This document shows positions 1 to 10,973 of a stretch of 64,000 bases of DNA, in pieces (positions within the stretch are counted from its first letter, which is position 1; each line of letters starts with the position of its first letter). The position numbers and the translations under genes were made by a program. This DNA is from Nigrospora sphaerica (Eukaryota; Ascomycota; Sordariomycetes; Amphisphaeriales; Apiosporaceae): the NCBI GenBank assembly GCA_018287875.1, contig JAGVVL010000025.1, forward strand, positions 186,001 to 250,000, written 5' to 3'. The notes beneath the pieces were generated by a model. It searched no databases. It was not told where the DNA came from and saw nothing but the letters and a program-made list of their open reading frames with translations.

Positions 1-918
1 CTCCCTGTCGGCTACTGCGCAGGCCGCGTCGCCGGTGGCGAAGCAGTCGGCGGCCGAGGGGACGCGCAGGGCCGAGTCGACATGGAGCCGCCCGGCTCTG
101 TCCCTGGCGCCGGGCACCTGCTGCGTCAGGGGCGTGGCAACGGTGCCTGCCACCCAAATGGGCGTGGCCGTTTCGATGCGCTCACCCGCCGCCGTGACGA
201 CACCGTTCGTATCGACGGCCACGACGCTGACGCCAGACCGGAGTTCCACGCCGAGCTCCTGTAGGGCCTCGGTCACCACCGGACGCAGGGCGGGCGGGAG
301 ATCGGGCCCGATCTCGCCTGCCGCCTCGACAAGGATGACCCGGAAGCCAGTGTGGCGGCCCAGAATCCGCGCCAGGCGGCCCGGCAGTTCAGCGGCTAGC
401 TCGACGCCAGTGAATCCACCCCCGCAGACAACCACTGTGCCACGGACCGTGTCAGGCGCATCATTGGCAAGACTCTGCAGGTGCTTTTCGAGCTTGGTCG
501 CGTTCTCAATATTGTCGACGAAGAAGGCATTTTGGAGCCCAGCCACCGTGCTAGGGCGTGTCGCATGGCTCCCCGAGGCGAGGATGAGCTTGGCATACGA
601 CACGGTCGACAGATGACCCTTGGCGTCCATGTATTCGACCTCGTGATTTTCCGTGTGGATGGCTTCGACAGTGCCCTGTAGGAACTCAACTCCTGCGGCA
701 TCCAGCACAGGCCCCAAAGGCGCCTTCATGGATGCGGGATTCGCCTCATACAACCTCGGGCGAATAACCAGTGTTGGCTCAGGAGCGATGATAGTGACCG
801 CAATCTGGGCTGCTGCATCCGTGCCTTGATTGGCGCTCATTACAATCAGGCGCCTGGCGGCCAGGGCACTCATGTAGCCAGCGAAACCGGCTCCGACGAC
901 GATGATGCGTTGTTGCAT
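1..918 (-). CDS. FAD/NAD(P)-dependent oxidoreductase, AIF/NDH-2 type (3' end outside window)
   Basis: A frame open from the ATG at 918 to the window edge gives 306 residues without a stop. The N-terminus has a Rossmann FAD-binding motif (VVGAGFAG, residues about 7-14). A second dinucleotide fold (VVCGGGFTGVELAAEL) lies near residue 165, and a late FATGDAA motif typically contacts FAD. This order matches pyridine-nucleotide-disulfide oxidoreductases of the AIF/AMID and type II NADH dehydrogenase group, which move electrons from NAD(P)H to quinone or another acceptor. No targeting peptide is obvious, so a cytosolic or membrane-surface protein is likely. It is divergent from the Zn2Cys6 gene at 1515 and may be its target (inference). 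The C-terminal membrane-anchor part is not visible, so the subfamily cannot be set. Confidence 0.85.
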   Translation of the reverse strand, partial: MQQRIIVVGAGFAGYMSALAARRLIVMSANQGTDAAAQIAVTIIAPEPTLVIRPRLYEANPASMKAPLGPVLDAAGVEFLQGTVEAIHTENHEVEYMDAKGHLSTVSYAKLILASGSHATRPSTVAGLQNAFFVDNIENATKLEKHLQSLANDAPDTVRGTVVVCGGGFTGVELAAELPGRLARILGRHTGFRVILVEAAGEIGPDLPPALRPVVTEALQELGVELRSGVSVVAVDTNGVVTAAGERIETATPIWVAGTVATPLTQQVPGARDRAGRLHVDSALRVPSAADCFATGDAACAVADRE

Positions 919-1514
919 TTTGAATTGGCAAGTAGGTAATGGATAAGGCTATGATGGGTATTGGTGCGTGTTGGTGATCAGCAGGCTGTAATGTGCGACT
1001 TTCGACAACGGACATCAAGAATTGCCCATTCTTATACCACATGGTCTTGCCTCACAATGCTCCCAATCTTTAATCCGATGCGACTCTTCTGGATAGCCTA
1101 CCCACCACACTTTCCGCGCCGTTCCGTCGGGTATGCGTCGGTGGGCAAGCATAAGGATGAGCAAAATGCGGGTATCCGCAAGTCGTTTACGTGGGAGCGG
1201 GGCCATATCAGACGAATGGGTATTCGGAGACGGGCGGCACGTCCGCCTTTGATTTTCCTCAAAGCATTTGGCGTAAGACGGGATAACACGTGACGGTGCG
1301 ATCCGCCGGTGGTGCCGCCTGGGCTTGGCTCCTTATTAGCTGGGGGCCGGCAAACCGGGGTAACGGGTTCCCGGATACCCGAAATCCCCGCTCTCGGGAG
1401 AGCCCTGCTAGCAAATAAGCCTCCTGGGGCGCGGACGCGCGCACGCACCGGACCGGACTGCGACGCACACACCAAGCGCATAGCTTTCTGAGGGCGAAGA
1501 GCTGAGAAGAAGGC
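919..1514. promoter_or_regulatory. Shared divergent intergenic region
   Basis: These 596 bases separate the divergent starts of the flavoprotein (918, minus) and a Zn2Cys6 regulator (1515, plus). No convincing coding frame is present. Several GC-rich blocks with CGG/CCG triplets occur (for example around 1306-1385), which suit Zn2Cys6 binding, but no specific operator can be assigned by eye. Confidence 0.4.
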
Positions 1515-3567
1515 ATGCCTGACTCGTTTCGTCCCACCGTAGCGGCCCAGACTCGGGCGCGCGCCACGCGCGTCTCGTCAGCCTGCCTGCCGTGCCGCGA
1601 GCGACACATTCGCTGCGGGGCTGAGAAGCCTCGGTGCAAGCGCTGCGCTGCGAGCGACAGGCCCTGCAATTACATCAAGTCCCGCCGGAGCGGTCTTGAC
1701 CGAGCGGCCTTAGCCGCCTTCCGAAGTCGACAACAAGCAGAGCTAAGATCGCCCACGCGTCTCGTGCCGCACGTCACCCTGCCAGCCCTCGACGTTTCCT
1801 TCACTTCGGCTTTTGATGGGCAAGATTCGCTTTTTCCAGTCTCCCCTCTGCCCAGGGAGGATGGGACCTCGGCCGCCTCTGTATCAAGCGAGTCGCCGGC
1901 TTCCCGAAGTCTATTTACTGAGACGCTGGCATTCCAGAGCCCGGTTGCCGAGACGCCGGACCTGCTGGCAGGCCCGCCAACGCTTTGGGGTGCCGACGGT
2001 ACATTCCTTGACATGTACTACCTCCGATTTCACCCACACCATCCCCTATGTCTGCCCAAGGCTCATTTCACCCACCTACTCAGCGACCCGGCCTATGATA
2101 GACAGCTACGACCCCTCTTTCTGGCCATGACCTACATCGGTGCCTTATATGCCAGGTCAGAGCATGCGCAAGAGCGGAAGGAAGCGGTGCGGCAAGCCAT
2201 CTCGGACGCGGAGCGGCACGCACCTAACCCTTTTCTAGTGCAGTGCCGCCTGCTCTTCGCTGTCGCGCTGTATTGGGATGGCGACGAAAAGGCCGGCGCG
2301 CGTGATGAGTTCGCCGCCGCCATGGACCTTGCTCAGCGGCTCGGTATGTTTCGGCGCGAGTTCGCCGTGCGACACGGGCACGGTGATGTGGTGCGGGAAG
2401 AGAGCTGGCGTCGGACGTGGTGGCAGATGGTCGTTGTCGACGCCAGCATCGCCGCCACCGAACGCCGCTTCTCCGTCACCACGTGTAGCAGCGTGGTCGT
2501 CACAGCAGACCTGCCGTGCGAGGAGCACGAATACGAATCGGGGGTAAGATCGCATCACCTACACCTGGTATAAGCCGTCGCTCACATGCTCGCAATAGGC
2601 CATCCCTTGTCCACGAACGCTGGACGAGTTCAACAGCCGCGAGCTCGATCCCGAGGACCACGTCTACTCGTCGTTTGCGTACCTAGTCGGCGCCACACAC
2701 GCTATCGCCCTCATCTTATCAACCATCCCCTCTTACCTCCACTTCGACGGCTCCTCAAGTGTTGTCCAAGATATCGACGCCATCGTGGATGGCTGGGCCA
2801 TGCTCCTCCCCGATTCCAAGAAGAACATGATCTCCCAGGACGGCGAGATGGACGTACTCATGTTTCAAGCGCACATGATTATCAATGCGTAAGCCGTCGA
2901 CTGTTGTCTCCGCAAGCCGCTCCCTTTTCCCCGTCTCGTCCCTACGACGTTTATCGCCAACCCTACTAACAACTCTACCCCCAGCGTCACCGTCCTCATG
3001 CATCGGCCCTTCTCGGATCTGGCGGTGCACCCGAGCGAGCTCCTGGCTACTTGCACTCCGCGGCCGACGGAGCACTTCGGCGGACCGGTTCTCGTGGCAG
3101 TGCACACGGCGCGCTGTGTGCGGGCCGTCGAGGCTCAGGTCAGGCTGTTGGCGCTGCCGTGGCACCACAATGACCACACGTACCCTCCGGGTAACGCCGG
3201 CGGCGGCGGTGACGGACGTCTCCCACCCTTCTTCGTTTGCGTGCTATCCTCGGCGTGCGCCATCCCCCTGCTCGCCATTTGCTGCGTTCGTCGCCTCCAA
3301 GGCCGCCGTCTTGCTCTCGCCCGCACCCAGCTCCGGCTCGTCCTCGCCTGCCTCCGCGCCCAGGCCCGCATTTGGCCGGGCGCCCGCGTCCACCTCCGCG
3401 AGGTCCAGGACATTGCCCGCGTCGTCTTGGGCCTGGGGCCGCCCCCCTTAGCACCGCCACTATCACCACCCGCCGCCGCCTCCATATCCTTACCGGATCA
3501 CGACGCCGCCGCCGTCTTGCCCCCGTTCTCAGGGCAGCCCGGCATCCCCGGTCTTTTTGATGTGTAA
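1515..3567 (+). CDS. Zn2Cys6 fungal transcription factor, three exons
   Basis: Exons are 1515-2543, 2599-2888 and 2985-3567, giving 633 residues. Intron 1 starts GTAAGA and ends AATAG. Intron 2 starts GTAAGC, has a CTAAC branch site and ends CCCCAG. Residues about 24-51 hold the binuclear zinc cluster C-x2-C-x6-C-x6-C-x2-C-x6-C (starting CLPCRERHIRC), followed by a basic stretch. The middle carries the fungal-specific regulatory domain, with HPHHPLCLP, a repeated-helix region, and RRTWWQMVVVDA near residue 300. The C-terminus is Pro/Ala-rich. The protein is expected to be a nuclear DNA-binding activator or repressor. Its position next to the divergent flavoprotein suggests a local regulator (inference). 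Stopping at 2573 without splicing would cut off half the regulatory domain. Confidence 0.9.
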
Positions 3568-4438
3568 TATAAAATAATAAGAGGACACTGGCCTAGCGTC
3601 TCCTTAGAGCTGTTCGTTTCCATGTTCTTGGCTGTGGACGGACTCAAGAGTTCTGACAAGGCCTACGAGCAACCGGCTCCATGCCTGAGGGTCTGCCTAA
3701 CGGCTGTCTTAAGCAATTCCAGTGGCGTCACCGGCTGTGGCAAAGACATTCCTGATGTGATAGTATGCGTTAGGCAGCCCTAGCTGGAGACACCTTCTCT
3801 TCCTTCCTTCTTCCTTTGCCTCTAGAAAGGTTCAATGAGAGCATCCTGCTGGCAGACCTTGTTTGAGCACTCGCATCTGCCCTTCCGTGGCATGTGACGT
3901 GGTATCAACCCAATGCTCCTGTGGTGCTAGCAAGGGAATCATTCTATCTGTGTCAGTGTTAGACTTATATTGAGCTGCTACAGTCCGTGCAGGTTTCTAG
4001 AGTTCGGCGTCGGGTTGTGCGCCCTCATATCCGTCGATGTGATAAAGGCCCTTGAGGAGGTCCTGCAACCTAAGTTAAGCCATTACAGGTGAACCTGTAA
4101 AGTAGAGGTTCAGAAGTCCAGGACAAGAAAAAATGGGATAGAGAACAGAAAGGGGTGCAGAGACCCTCATTTCTTTGTATTAATCCATGGTGCGACCTCC
4201 CAGTCAACCTGGAAAGGTTAGGACATCTATCTACTCTCTCTAATGTATCCATAGCTTCGACCTCCAGCACGCGTGACAGCTTAGTATTTGATATTGGAGG
4301 ATATGTTCAAACGCTGTAACCACTACTAAATTAAACATGCCTAAGACACACCACTAGGAAGATAACGCATATATGCCTACTTTATCCCATTTGCTCGGCT
4401 AGGTATGCTTCCCTCCTCTGGTGGCACGTTTCATGGAC
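3568..4438. other. Intergenic, no gene seen
   Basis: The region lies between two convergent genes. Only short, non-conserved frames occur on both strands. The first part is probably the 3' untranslated end of the Zn2Cys6 gene. No repeat or RNA gene was recognised. Confidence 0.5.
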
Positions 4439-5404
4439 CTATTGGTATAGATTCATATACGTCTCCCGTACTGCCTGTCCCTCGCGTTCCAAAAAGGCAT
4501 GCAGACTCGTTAGCGGAATGCCCCAGGCCCGGATGTTGTCGAGGTCGACGCCGGTCGCCATGTTGCGGCTGCGCAGCTGGCCGACCAGCATGGGATTCTC
4601 GCGCGCCGCCTCCAGAACCTGTGCGTCGTCTTCTAGGTGGTGCACGCGGATCCTCTTGCCAGCGGCGGCGCTGACGGCGGCGACGAGCTCGGCGGCGGTG
4701 CGGAGCTCGCTCGCTACCTGTGCCTCGCGGCCGTGAAACGTCTGAGGATCCGCCAGGGCCGCGACGGCAAAGCGCGCGATGTCGGCGTGGTCCGTTAGTG
4801 GTAAGCGGTCGACGGGACGCAGCACCGTCGTCCAGAGGCCCGTTGCGGCGAAGTCACCGTAGAAGACACACTTAGGCGCTAGCATGTTGGCCATGAAGAA
4901 GCCGGGGCGCAGGATAGTCCAGTATTGAAAGTCCAACGCATTGGTCCGCACCGCATCGTCGACGGCACCCTTGCCGTCTAGTATGCCCGACTGCAGAAAG
5001 CCGTCCAGCATGGCCTGCAGCGGCGCCAAGAGCGGGCCCAGGTTAGGTAACGCCGATGGCCGGTGCAGCAGGCTCGAGTAGACGACGTGGCGGACGCCGG
5101 CAGCCTTCGCGAGACGCAGTATGGACATCGCCTGGCGCTGTTCAGCGCTGGCGTCAGTAAAGGACGGGAACAGGTTAAGGAATAGGGCGTCGCAGCCCGT
5201 GAGGCCACGGGCCAGGGCCGCTTCGTCGTCCCAGTCGCCGGGCGTGATGACGGCGCCGAGAGATGTGAGCGCTGTGGCCGCGGCCGACGCGGGGTCGCGG
5301 GCCACGGCGCGGATGCGCCAGCCCTGCTCGAGCGCCGCGTGGGCCACAGCGCCGCCCTGGCAGCCCGTGATACCCGTGATGAAAATGGTCATCGGTGAGG
5401 ACAT
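4439..5404 (-). CDS. NmrA-like / atypical SDR NAD(P)-binding protein
   Basis: A single exon encodes 321 residues. The N-terminus has the NmrA-type glycine motif (TGITGCQGG, residues about 10-18), then an alternating beta-alpha fold, and VVYSSLL near residue 106 at the position where classical SDRs have their active site. A late LTDHADIARFAVAAL segment is typical of NmrA/HSCARG-like proteins. These proteins bind NAD(P) and either act as redox sensors for transcription factors or as isoflavone-reductase-like enzymes. The classical Tyr-x3-Lys pair is not evident, which favours sensing over catalysis. The gene is divergent from the Zn2Cys6 regulator at 5793, an arrangement that recalls NmrA controlling a transcription factor (inference only). 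Confidence 0.85.
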   Translation of the reverse strand: MSSPMTIFITGITGCQGGAVAHAALEQGWRIRAVARDPASAAATALTSLGAVITPGDWDDEAALARGLTGCDALFLNLFPSFTDASAEQRQAMSILRLAKAAGVRHVVYSSLLHRPSALPNLGPLLAPLQAMLDGFLQSGILDGKGAVDDAVRTNALDFQYWTILRPGFFMANMLAPKCVFYGDFAATGLWTTVLRPVDRLPLTDHADIARFAVAALADPQTFHGREAQVASELRTAAELVAAVSAAAGKRIRVHHLEDDAQVLEAARENPMLVGQLRSRNMATGVDLDNIRAWGIPLTSLHAFLEREGQAVRETYMNLYQ

Positions 5405-5792
5405 GATGATGAGCGTGTCTATGGGTTTTTGGTGGTGGCGGAGCGCTTGGGGATTGAAGAATAGAGATTGGTAAGTTTTGGTCTTCCATCATGCCCACTT
5501 CTTGGTTAGATGTCTTCCTTCTTATGCTCGTTTCCCGACTCCCGGCATCCTACCTTCTCCCTGCCTTGGGTACTTCCCTGGGAGTTGGCGGACTTCCGCC
5601 TCCTGTCAGCAATGCTAAGTTAGCATTGCTAACCATCCCTAAGTGGCTTAGTCAGAGTCGTGGCGTGCTCCGTGAAGGCGGAATTCCGCCCACTAGGCCG
5701 TTCAACGAGCCGAACATAATCCGACTTCCGCCAGCTCTTGAGAAACTGCTGCCTAACATCACCAATCCCTTTCCCTTTGTCACTTCTCCGCA
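5405..5792. promoter_or_regulatory. Divergent promoter region between NmrA-like and Zn2Cys6 genes
   Basis: The 388 bases carry no supported gene. They include the near-palindrome AATGCTAAGTTAGCATT around 5611-5627 (arms AATGCTAA and TTAGCATT), which is the best candidate for a dimeric regulator site here. The inverted repeat is seen; its role is inferred. Confidence 0.4.
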
Positions 5793-7238
5793 ATGTCTTT
5801 GTCCCGCTCGGTGCTCGAGCGTGGAAATCCGCCGCCTACGCGCCAAAAGGCCTGCAGAGCCTGCGCCAAAGCCAAGCGGCGGTGCGACCTGCGTCAGCCA
5901 GCCTGCCTGCGGTGTGCCCACCGCGACATTCCCTGCGTATATCCTCGCGAGCACGACGGAGAGGCGCCCCGTGGTCCAACGCCGAAGGGACGTGATTTTA
6001 TGTCTCCTCGCTCCACACAGGTCGCAGCGGTGACGCATACGCTGTCCGGCACCATGGCCAGATGCACGTCTTCTTCACCGTCCATGCCTGCCTTTCCCGA
6101 TCATGAGCTGCTCGGAGCCTGGGTTCCCGACTTCTTATTTTCAGGGGAGACCTCCGAGCCACTGCCAGGCTTGAATATCCCATGTCCATCCGCCCTGCCT
6201 TGGCTCGAACACCCCGGTCCGGCACCATTTCCGCCCTGGGAACCTGACTTCTCCATGGCCCTGGGGGCTCTCGACGCAGTTCCCAGCTTGCATCCCCGCC
6301 CCAGCACCTGGGAGAGCATGACAGTGCAATCAGGCACCTTAGTAACACCCACAGTCCGTGACCGCCTGCTGCGCACGCACCTGCGGTATGCACTCGATGA
6401 GCTTACGACGGCGCCGCGTGCCATGGTGCTGCAAGGCGGCACGCCATGGTCGCACCCGGCGCTGTATCACGATTGCATGCCTCGCTGTATGGAGGACGCC
6501 ACCGCCTGCTGCGCGCTCTACCTGGCCAAGAACGCCGCAAACGCGCGTCTGGTCCTGCGCACCGTTGACGCGCGCGCCGCCGAGCTGGCCGCCGCGCCGC
6601 TGCCGCTCGCCGACGACGACCCGCGCGCCCTGCTTGCCTATGTCCATGCTATGTTACTGTACCTCATCATTCAGCTGCTCGACGGCGACGTCGCAGCGCG
6701 CGCGGCCGCCGAGCCGCGCATGCCACCTTTCGAGGCCGCCGTCTGGCTCCTGACGAGCAAACTGCCGCCGCCGCCGCCGTCCTCGGTCGCCTCTGCCACC
6801 ACCGAACCGGCAGCCATCGGCTCATCGCTGCCAAAGTCTCTAGGGCGAATACCCGTGGCCGACGCCTGGGAATTCTGGACCAAGTGGGTATTCACAGAGT
6901 CGGCTCGGAAAACTTGCCTCGTCGCTTTTTTCTTCCTGCACATGTACCGCCTGCTAAGCGGGACGGCTGTGTATACCTGTTGCGATCATCGCGCGCTTCC
7001 TACCGACCGCCTGAGCTGGACCGTCTCGTCGCACCTGTGGACGGCCGGCAACGTCGGCGACTTCGTGCGGGCCTGGGACAAGGAAAGACACTTCCACGTG
7101 ACCTGTCTACAAATCGAAGACGTTCTCGCTCAAGGCCGACCCGAGGATCTGGACCGGTGTTCAAAAATGCTGTTAACATCAATGATCGGCATCGATGAGG
7201 TCGAGTCGTGGCTGGCGGCATACGACGGTAAGCTTTAA
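5793..7238 (+). CDS. Zn2Cys6 fungal transcription factor (AflR-like layout)
   Basis: The frame encodes 481 residues. The zinc cluster is at residues about 21-48 (starting CRACAKAKRRC) with standard spacing. A Ser/Pro-rich linker follows, then a helical region from about residue 185 with DCMPRCMEDATACCALY. The length, the early cluster and this C-terminal region resemble small pathway-specific regulators of the AflR/C6 group. The stop at 7236-7238 follows AAYDGKL. A weak alternative donor (GTAAGC at about 7230) could add a short tail, but I kept the unspliced end. It sits divergent to the NmrA-like gene and is one of three Zn2Cys6 genes within 10 kb. Confidence 0.88.
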   Translation: MSLSRSVLERGNPPPTRQKACRACAKAKRRCDLRQPACLRCAHRDIPCVYPREHDGEAPRGPTPKGRDFMSPRSTQVAAVTHTLSGTMARCTSSSPSMPAFPDHELLGAWVPDFLFSGETSEPLPGLNIPCPSALPWLEHPGPAPFPPWEPDFSMALGALDAVPSLHPRPSTWESMTVQSGTLVTPTVRDRLLRTHLRYALDELTTAPRAMVLQGGTPWSHPALYHDCMPRCMEDATACCALYLAKNAANARLVLRTVDARAAELAAAPLPLADDDPRALLAYVHAMLLYLIIQLLDGDVAARAAAEPRMPPFEAAVWLLTSKLPPPPPSSVASATTEPAAIGSSLPKSLGRIPVADAWEFWTKWVFTESARKTCLVAFFFLHMYRLLSGTAVYTCCDHRALPTDRLSWTVSSHLWTAGNVGDFVRAWDKERHFHVTCLQIEDVLAQGRPEDLDRCSKMLLTSMIGIDEVESWLAAYDGKL

Positions 7239-7954
7239 CAAAATAAGAACATAGTTAATACTAAAACTAGGTAACCTAGTCAATACTGAACTTGAAGGTA
7301 AAAGTCGTATCCAACTCCAAGGAGTTCCAGGAGTAATAGTGGGGTGCAAGACTATTATGCTCAGCCGCATAAGGGTCCCGAGAGGTTAGCAATTTAGTTA
7401 CGGAAGCGAGGCACGTGGACCAAGGAACTCCTCCCCAAGGCTCTAGGCGGAATTGAGTATACCCTTAGGTTCTCTCTCCAGATGGATTTGGCTCTGGCGA
7501 GAGGCAGTGATTGTCTCGATTCTGGCGACACAGCGGCCCATAACGCACGTCCTCTTCATAACGATCGAGCGGCTTCACGATACCGACGAGGTTAACGCAA
7601 AACCTAGCATCCATTATTTGGTCTCAGTTGAAACTGTTCCCTTTGCATTTGATTTTGTTGAATTCCACGTCCGTAATGTGATTCCTCGCTGTCTTCATCT
7701 TAGGACAGACTCAATCTCTCGATGCCGGATCGGGGCAAAGAGGACTCGCTAAAAGATGCGTTCGGGGACGGAGATTGGGGCCGTAACCGGCGCCAGGTAT
7801 GACACACCGGACAATTCCGTGGCTAACAAGCCGGCGTCGTCGAACGTTCCCTGATAAACTGGCTGGAAAAGCCGTTCCTCATGAAGCCATGTCCACCCGG
7901 CATGGAGTCAATCAAGTATCTGACGCCCCGCGATACCCATGCCCTTTACGCCCT
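7239..7954. other. Intergenic, no gene seen
   Basis: Only short frames without recognisable motifs occur. Base composition is more even than in the flanking genes. No repeats or RNA genes were recognised. Confidence 0.45.
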
Positions 7955-8030
7955 CCTACGGGCACCCAAGACGAGCAGCATTTCTTTCGAGATCCCAATG
8001 GCTACCGACTAGGGTTGAATGACGCAGCTG
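7955..8030 (+). pseudogene. Possible relic of a VOC/glyoxalase-fold protein
   Basis: One reading frame contains QHFFRDPNGYRLGLND. This resembles the C-terminal metal-strand signature of vicinal-oxygen-chelate (glyoxalase/dioxygenase) proteins, which commonly read F-x-DP-x-G-x-x-[IL]-E-L. The Glu expected at the metal site is Gly here. Upstream residues in the same frame do not form a credible domain. If real it is a short decayed fragment; a chance match cannot be excluded. Confidence 0.25.
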
Positions 8031-9046
8031 GGCCTCCTTGTTCATATGGCTACTCTCACTCCGGGCGACTGGCATCATCATGTCGTGTTGCTGTTTTTCT
8101 CGTGTAGGTACCCAAATGTCCCTATTTCGGTTATACGTGACCGTAAATGCCACCTGGTACATAGCATCTTGTCTAATGTATCGAAAGGCAGATCACTGTA
8201 AACCCGTCATTCCGGAATTCCACTGTCGGGTATGATTGAGCCCTTTAAAGTAGCCGAGCTCGATGAGTTGCCTAGCCCGATAACTTCGAATAATGCGCAT
8301 GGCAGAATTGTGAGTTCAGGCAAGGGATTCTCCTCAGCGGTGGCCCAAGGACCAGTTTTGTGTTGATACAAAAATCCCTCACCATCATGATTAGCTTCGC
8401 ATCGTCCGTCGTCGGAGCCGTCTCTTCTTTTCTCGTCGCATCGCGCCAACCCCCAACCGGGTCGACAGCCATCTTGCTCACCACAAGCTATGCGACGATG
8501 GGCCACATCGTTGGCCCCCTTCCCCATGCCCTGCCCCGATACTCGCGCCATATCGGTCAACGAGCTTACAATACGGCAATACAGCGGGCCTGAGACCTAC
8601 GGCCAAAGCAGCGCAAATAAGCTAGTGCTCTGTAACCATTTCGATAAGAGCTTCGGCGCACGGTTCACCTGTTGCCAGCTGGATTACCTCTGCCAGCTGC
8701 AAGCCAATCGGATGTATCTATTCTACCCTCCAGAGTGGCTCGGCATGTTCCCCTGCGGTATCGTATCAGAACGCCGAGGAACCTGAGGAGTCGTTATCAG
8801 CGGGGACCCATTCCTACCATAGACATCCTCCATCCATCTTCCGTAGCTTCTTCCTCGCATGCTGCTCTTGTCCATGTGGCGTTTAAATGTATCTCGGCGG
8901 CGGCAAGCATTTCGTGCAGGCCAGCATTACCACATCAGCTCTCTTCTCACTCAACCGAAAGTTCCACCACAGAGTGCATTCGTCACAGCGCAGACGGTAA
9001 ATAACTGGGCCTGTGGCGTGCCATCGTCGGCACTGTCCGTCATCCC
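8031..9046. other. Intergenic, no gene seen
   Basis: The region is upstream of the third Zn2Cys6 gene. Frames on both strands are short and without motifs. The last few hundred bases presumably include its promoter. Confidence 0.45.
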
Positions 9047-10686
9047 ATGCCAGGTCTCAGGTCTCGGCGCGGATGTGCCGAGTGCAGACGCCGCCGCCGG
9101 AAGTGCGACGAACAGATGCCGGCTTGCGGGCAGTGCTCTGCCTCCAAGCGCCCCTGCGCCTATGCCCTCAGGGTTGTCTGGAGCAATGGTCCGCGAACCA
9201 ATCGAGCGTCGTCCGGTCGAAGCCGGCCATCGGGGTCGAAGGCTACTGAGGATGCTGGTACGCATCGTCCCCCAGCTTGTCTCCACCCTCAGCCTGATTC
9301 ATCAGCAGCCAAGAACAACAATGCCTCCACAACTAGGTCGGAGAACACCGAGCTCTCCGTCGCGTCCTTTTCCCACAGTGACATTGGGATACCCAAGATC
9401 AGCTACCTGCCTAACGGGGTGCCCGTGGCTCCCAGGTACCACCGGCTGCTGGACTACTTCACCAATGACATCCTGCCCTCCCTCTCGTGCCACCCTTCAG
9501 TGCATCAGGATCTGTGCCGAGGGCTCATCCCAGCTACGCTGCATTCGCCCCAGCTTCTATCAGCATGCTTGGCACTATCTGCCGCCGGCTTTCTCTCGCG
9601 GGGCCGGGAAGAAGTGGAGGGCGTCGCCGTCTCGCGCATATTGGGACATCTCCAGTCCTCTGGCCTCTCCCTGCTTAGGACAGCCTTGCAGTCTGAGCAG
9701 ATGAATGAGACCATTCTTCCAACGTGTCTAATCTGGTGCCTTACAGACGTTTTCACCTACAGACGAGGATCCTCTTCCTGGCGCATCCATTTGCAAGGCA
9801 TCAAAGCCATCCTGGATGGCAACCGGGCACACCGCTATTTCACGACGGATTCCGGAGCGGGCCACTCTGCGATGCGACACCTATATCTGCTGTATCTGTC
9901 TTTACAGACGCTCCCCTACGTCCCGGCTTTCACGCAGACTGAGACGGCCGCTACCACCGTAAGCTCAGCTCTAGGGGACCCATCCGATTCAGCCGTGGAT
10001 GAACAAGTGATCCTCGGCCCCAAGATAGATGGGTTCCTCGGCTACAGCGAGGAGCTGTTACATATCATCCAAAGAGTTAACAGGTTGGCTCGCACAACTA
10101 ACAAGGGGCCGACGATCCGCCAAAACGAGGCCGATATCCTGCTAGGGAGGCTCAATGCTATGATCAAGCGGGATTCGCGGGCTCCCCCAAGTGTAGCCAT
10201 CTACACATCTCTGTCACCAGAGTCAAACCTCGAGTTCGAACTCTGCCACCGAACCTTCCAACAGGCAACTTCGATATACCTTCACAGAAGGCTCTACCGC
10301 ACGCCCTCAAACGCGCCAGCTATAACGACTTCGGTCGATGCAATCAGCAGCATGGTCCTCAATATGACCAAGGCAGAACCCTGCCATACTTGGGTCGCAA
10401 TGGCTATGCCGCTGTTCACCATTGGATGCGAGGCTTTCTCGGCGGATCAACAGGCATTTGTTCTCGACAAGATCAACAAACTGGACATGTGTATTGGGTC
10501 GTACCACGTTAGCATGATACGCCAAGCTCTCGAGGACATGTGGAGACTGCGCCGAGAGGCGGGTGACTTGGAAGGTCGCATGTGTGCCGAGGATTTACTC
10601 GGTGAGTAAACCCGCTTTCCTGCGATATCAGTACTGACTTTGTTTGACTTCTAGATGCCTTACCATACAATATCATACTCTTCTAA
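9047..10686 (+). CDS. Zn2Cys6 fungal transcription factor (Fungal_trans_2 type), two exons
   Basis: Exons 9047-10601 and 10655-10686 give 528 residues. The intron (GTGAGT, TACTGAC branch, TTCTAG) replaces a premature end and restores a natural C-terminus (EDLLDALPYNIILF). The zinc cluster is at residues about 10-37 (starting CAECRRRRRKC). From about residue 110 the protein has the layout of the Fungal_trans_2 family, with HRLLDYFTNDILPSLS, a central helix bundle and W-x-x-HLQG. Such proteins are nuclear regulators, often of local metabolic genes. The gene is convergent with the agmatinase-like gene, about 290 bases away. Confidence 0.9.
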
Positions 10687-10973
10687 GCGATATTTGGCCC
10701 TTTTCCTTAGCTCCAGTGCCGTTCCCATACGGAAACTTTTCGTTGTACAATATATGGAAATCAATGAGATTTAGAAAGGATGAAAAGACCTATTTCCTCA
10801 CGAAGAGGATGCTGCATTGGAAAGTATCGAAAATAATCGGCTTCATTCTATCGTAAACTTTGGATTTTTAAGCTCCTGCTCCTTCGATGACCTTCGTCGC
10901 CCGCTTGCGACCACTGGGGGGTGTAAGTGTGTACCGCTAAGGTGCTGCACCCATCATCGTCCTTCAAATATCC

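Noticed and set aside
7228..7390. Extra C-terminal exon for the regulator at 5793
   Set aside because: The possible intron (GTAAGC...ACTAG) joins an open but motif-free tail ending in AT-rich sequence; the unspliced stop is simpler.
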